A program made the translations under genes and the position numbers. From Elusimicrobiota bacterium (GTDB lineage Bacteria > Elusimicrobiota > UBA8919), in NCBI GenBank assembly GCA_028718185.1, contig JAQUMH010000001.1, forward strand, positions 715,186-779,185: a stretch of DNA of 64,000 nt, written 5' to 3'. Below are positions 62,227-64,000 of this stretch, in pieces. Within the stretch, counting starts at the first letter, position 1. Each line of letters opens with the position of its first letter. The notes under the pieces were generated by a model that saw only the letters and a program-made list of their open reading frames with translations, was not told where the DNA came from and searched no databases.

Positions 62227-62305
62227 TTTACTTTAAGAGTTCTATATAACTTAAGATAATCATAAATAGTTGGAAAGAACCAAATCAGAAAAGGAGAAAA
62301 CAATC

Positions 62306-63310
62306 ATGGACAGATGTAATTGGAAAATTGTAGCGTTATTTTTTTGTTGTTTGGTATTAGCCGGGTGTGCTGCTTCTCAAATTACTTTAAATCCTCAAAC
62401 AAACATAAAGGAATTCAGGAAAATTGCGGTTGTAGGTCCTAATACTACACCTGAAGTTCTAGTAGCTGCAGGATTATGGGAAGCAGATTTAATGGCCCTG
62501 GGTTTTACTGTAGTAGACAGAGGAAATATTGATACTCTTTTGAAAGAACAAGGACTTTCTTTATCAGGAGTAACCAAATCCGAGCAGTCAATGAAGATAG
62601 GTAGTTTGCTCGGAGTCGATGGGATACTTTACGTTGACAAAGGTATTTCAGAAAAATTTACAGGGAAATGCGGACAGGTCCACCTGGTAGATGCTAACAC
62701 CGGGAAAGTTGTTTTTGTGGGTTATCCCACCGATATATATGATTTATATACTCCATTAAGACAAACACTTAAAAAAATGAAATGGGAACACTTTATGAAA
62801 AATCCATTTTACACTTCACAATCATACCTCATTGGAAAAGAATATTTAGATGATAGAAATAATATCAGTGTTGACAGATTTAAATATACATGGCCGGAAG
62901 ATTTTGACCAGGATTCTATCCAGAAAGTTGCTATTTCGCCAAACATAAAACATGATTTAATGGCTGCTCTCATATCGATTGGTTACGATATAATTGAGAG
63001 ACCCCAGCTTGAAAGAATCCTCAAGGAAGCCGGTCTTTCAGCAACAGGCATAATTTCTTCAGTCGACATGAAAAAAATTAATCAAATTTCAGGGATAGAC
63101 GGTATGGTTTTCAGCGAGCAAGTCAGAGAAAATATTCCGGGACAGGGATACATCAATTATCATTTCATAAAAATGGTTAAACTTGACACGGGATCGATTG
63201 CATGGTCCGTAAGGATCTTCGATTTCAAGCAGCTATCTACCGAGGAAGAAATTAGCGATTTACTAAAAACAATTCATAAGAAAATCAATAAACTTAAGAA
63301 GAAAAAATAG
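62306..63310 (+). CDS. Lipoprotein with duplicated CsgG-like half domains
   Basis: 334 residues from the ATG at 62306 (AAAAGGAGAAA upstream). Lipobox 'LVLAGC' near residue 20. Two homologous segments share the CsgG pattern: 'LMALGFTVVDRGNIDTLLKEQGLSLSGVTKSEQSMKIGSLLGVDGILYVDK' and 'LISIGYDIIERPQLERILKEAGLSATGIISSVDMKKINQISGIDGMVFSEQ'. The second ends with 'IKMVKLDTGSIAWSVRIFD'. This tandem arrangement suggests a duplicated CsgG/GNA1162-like domain. It is related to the CsgG-like protein at 2174, but pore formation is unproven. Confidence 0.75.
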   Translation: MDRCNWKIVALFFCCLVLAGCAASQITLNPQTNIKEFRKIAVVGPNTTPEVLVAAGLWEADLMALGFTVVDRGNIDTLLKEQGLSLSGVTKSEQSMKIGSLLGVDGILYVDKGISEKFTGKCGQVHLVDANTGKVVFVGYPTDIYDLYTPLRQTLKKMKWEHFMKNPFYTSQSYLIGKEYLDDRNNISVDRFKYTWPEDFDQDSIQKVAISPNIKHDLMAALISIGYDIIERPQLERILKEAGLSATGIISSVDMKKINQISGIDGMVFSEQVRENIPGQGYINYHFIKMVKLDTGSIAWSVRIFDFKQLSTEEEISDLLKTIHKKINKLKKKK

Positions 63311-63317
63311 ATCTTTT

Positions 63318-63983
63318 TTATATTTTTTTTACTGCCTTGACAAATGCAAGAACTTTGTCGTAGTCCTTACGAGTGGGGGTCCTTTCAACACCCGAACAAA
63401 CATCTACAGCGTATGGTTCAACTTTTTTTATTGCATCGGATACATTCTCAGGAGTTAAACCGCCGGATAGAAAAACAGGTTTCCCTAACTTTTTTATTTC
63501 CACAGCTAAATCCCAGTTAAAAGTTTGCCCGGTACCTCCCAAAACACTTTCTATAAAAGTATCAAGTAAAAAATAATCCACATTTTGGTAATTAGCCATC
63601 TGTTCAGTTTGTAAATTATCTCCAATACGAAAAGCTTTTATAATCTGCATCTTGTCTTCCCAAAGTATATTCGCAGGGACAGAACTCACAATTTTTTCTT
63701 TAAGTTCGCTGCAATATTCCGGAGTTTCGCTGCCGTGCAACTGAACAAGTCTTAATTTTGCCTTTTTTACAACTTTCAATACCGTTTCAATTTCTTCATC
63801 AACAAAAACACCAACCAACTTCACAAATTCCGGCAATGAAGAAGCAATTTTTGCTGCCATACTAATTGAAATTTTACGAGGACTATTTTTATAAAAGTTA
63901 AGTCCTATAAAATCTACACCCATATTCGCAGCCCATAAAGCATCCTTATCGTTGGTAACACCACAAATTTTTATTTTTGTCAT
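63318..63983 (-). CDS. trpF: Phosphoribosylanthranilate isomerase
   Basis: 221 residues, complete TIM barrel. 'KIKICGVTNDKDALWAANMGVDFIGLNFYKNSPRKIS' has the catalytic Cys in K-I-C-G-V-T. 'RLVQLHGSETPEYC', 'YFLLDTFIESVLGGTGQTFNWDLAV' (catalytic Asp) and 'PVFLSGGLTPENVSDAIKKVEPYAVDVCSGVERTPTRKD' follow. It isomerises PRA to CdRP in tryptophan synthesis. GAAGGTG precedes the ATG near the window edge; further trp genes may lie beyond 64000. Confidence 0.95.
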   Translation of the reverse strand: MTKIKICGVTNDKDALWAANMGVDFIGLNFYKNSPRKISISMAAKIASSLPEFVKLVGVFVDEEIETVLKVVKKAKLRLVQLHGSETPEYCSELKEKIVSSVPANILWEDKMQIIKAFRIGDNLQTEQMANYQNVDYFLLDTFIESVLGGTGQTFNWDLAVEIKKLGKPVFLSGGLTPENVSDAIKKVEPYAVDVCSGVERTPTRKDYDKVLAFVKAVKKI

Positions 63984-64000
63984 TTTTTCACCTTCACAAC

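Noticed and set aside
1-64000. tRNA, rRNA, riboswitch or transposase genes
   Set aside because: I looked for T-loop-like GTTCRANNC, rRNA-like blocks and DDE/HUH motifs and saw none convincing by eye; a covariance-model search would be decisive.

Overview
The window is AT-rich and almost entirely protein coding, with most genes on the minus strand. It encodes a Gram-negative cell: two RND pumps, two TolC-type channels, a MacAB-type exporter, OmpA proteins and many lipoboxes. Strong Shine-Dalgarno sites, a long-form pyrophosphate-dependent phosphofructokinase and hundreds of bases of dispersed palindromic repeats fit an uncultured lineage of the Elusimicrobia or a similar candidate-phylum type. 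That placement is inference; no rRNA or tRNA gene was recognised.

Layout. 1-4.2 kb: an envelope group (YtkA-like lipoprotein, an orphan lipoprotein family, beta-propeller, CsgG-like, Sel1, winged helix). 4.4-9.6 kb: an RND pump, a PAP2 phosphatase, a PAP2 remnant and a PepSY-like protein. 9.9-21.8 kb: a FAD oxidoreductase, then an apparent operon running ECF sigma, anti-sigma, Spy/CpxP-like sensor, TolC, MacA-like adaptor, MacB, TolC, RND. 21.9-28.7 kb: mixed genes (MazG, AAA/DUF4143 ATPase, START protein, glycosyltransferase, AI-2E-type permease). 28.8-45.5 kb: a stress and envelope island with DUF4833, YtxG/YtxH-like and lmo0937-like small membrane proteins, two OmpA proteins, two entericidin-like lipoproteins, receiver proteins, two PAP2 phosphatases, a DUF3943 barrel, a triple-BON protein, an Ig/DUF3494 ice-binding-like protein and a KaiC-KaiB-(KaiB-like domain) kinase-FixJ regulator operon. 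45.7-64 kb: mainly housekeeping genes (PPi-PFK, Dus, RecQ, RRM protein, ABC-F, oxidoreductases, MsrAB, TrpF).

Regulation is unusually readable. (1) An ECF-type promoter (TGTAAC-N18-GTCTAA) lies before the sigma gene itself and before the winged-helix/Sel1/CsgG operon, which suggests a small autoregulated envelope-stress regulon. (2) Three 11-bp-phased TTTTAA repeats set 11-12 bp upstream of a -10 box occur at five promoters on both strands. They look like the operator of an unseen PhoB/OmpR-type regulator that controls envelope and repair genes. (3) Matching sigma70 promoters precede a receiver gene and an entericidin gene in two related modules. (4) A KaiBC two-component operon without KaiA sits next to one of those modules.

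The gaps hold several repeat families. The most notable has a conserved scaffold carrying short perfect hairpins whose arm sequences differ from copy to copy. The others are a GTCATTGCGAG-type palindrome, one copy of which appears interrupted by a MITE-like inverted repeat of about 200 bp, and a CTTCTCCCC hairpin. Several gene remnants (PAP2, YtxH, two lipoprotein or transferase stubs) show continuing local decay.
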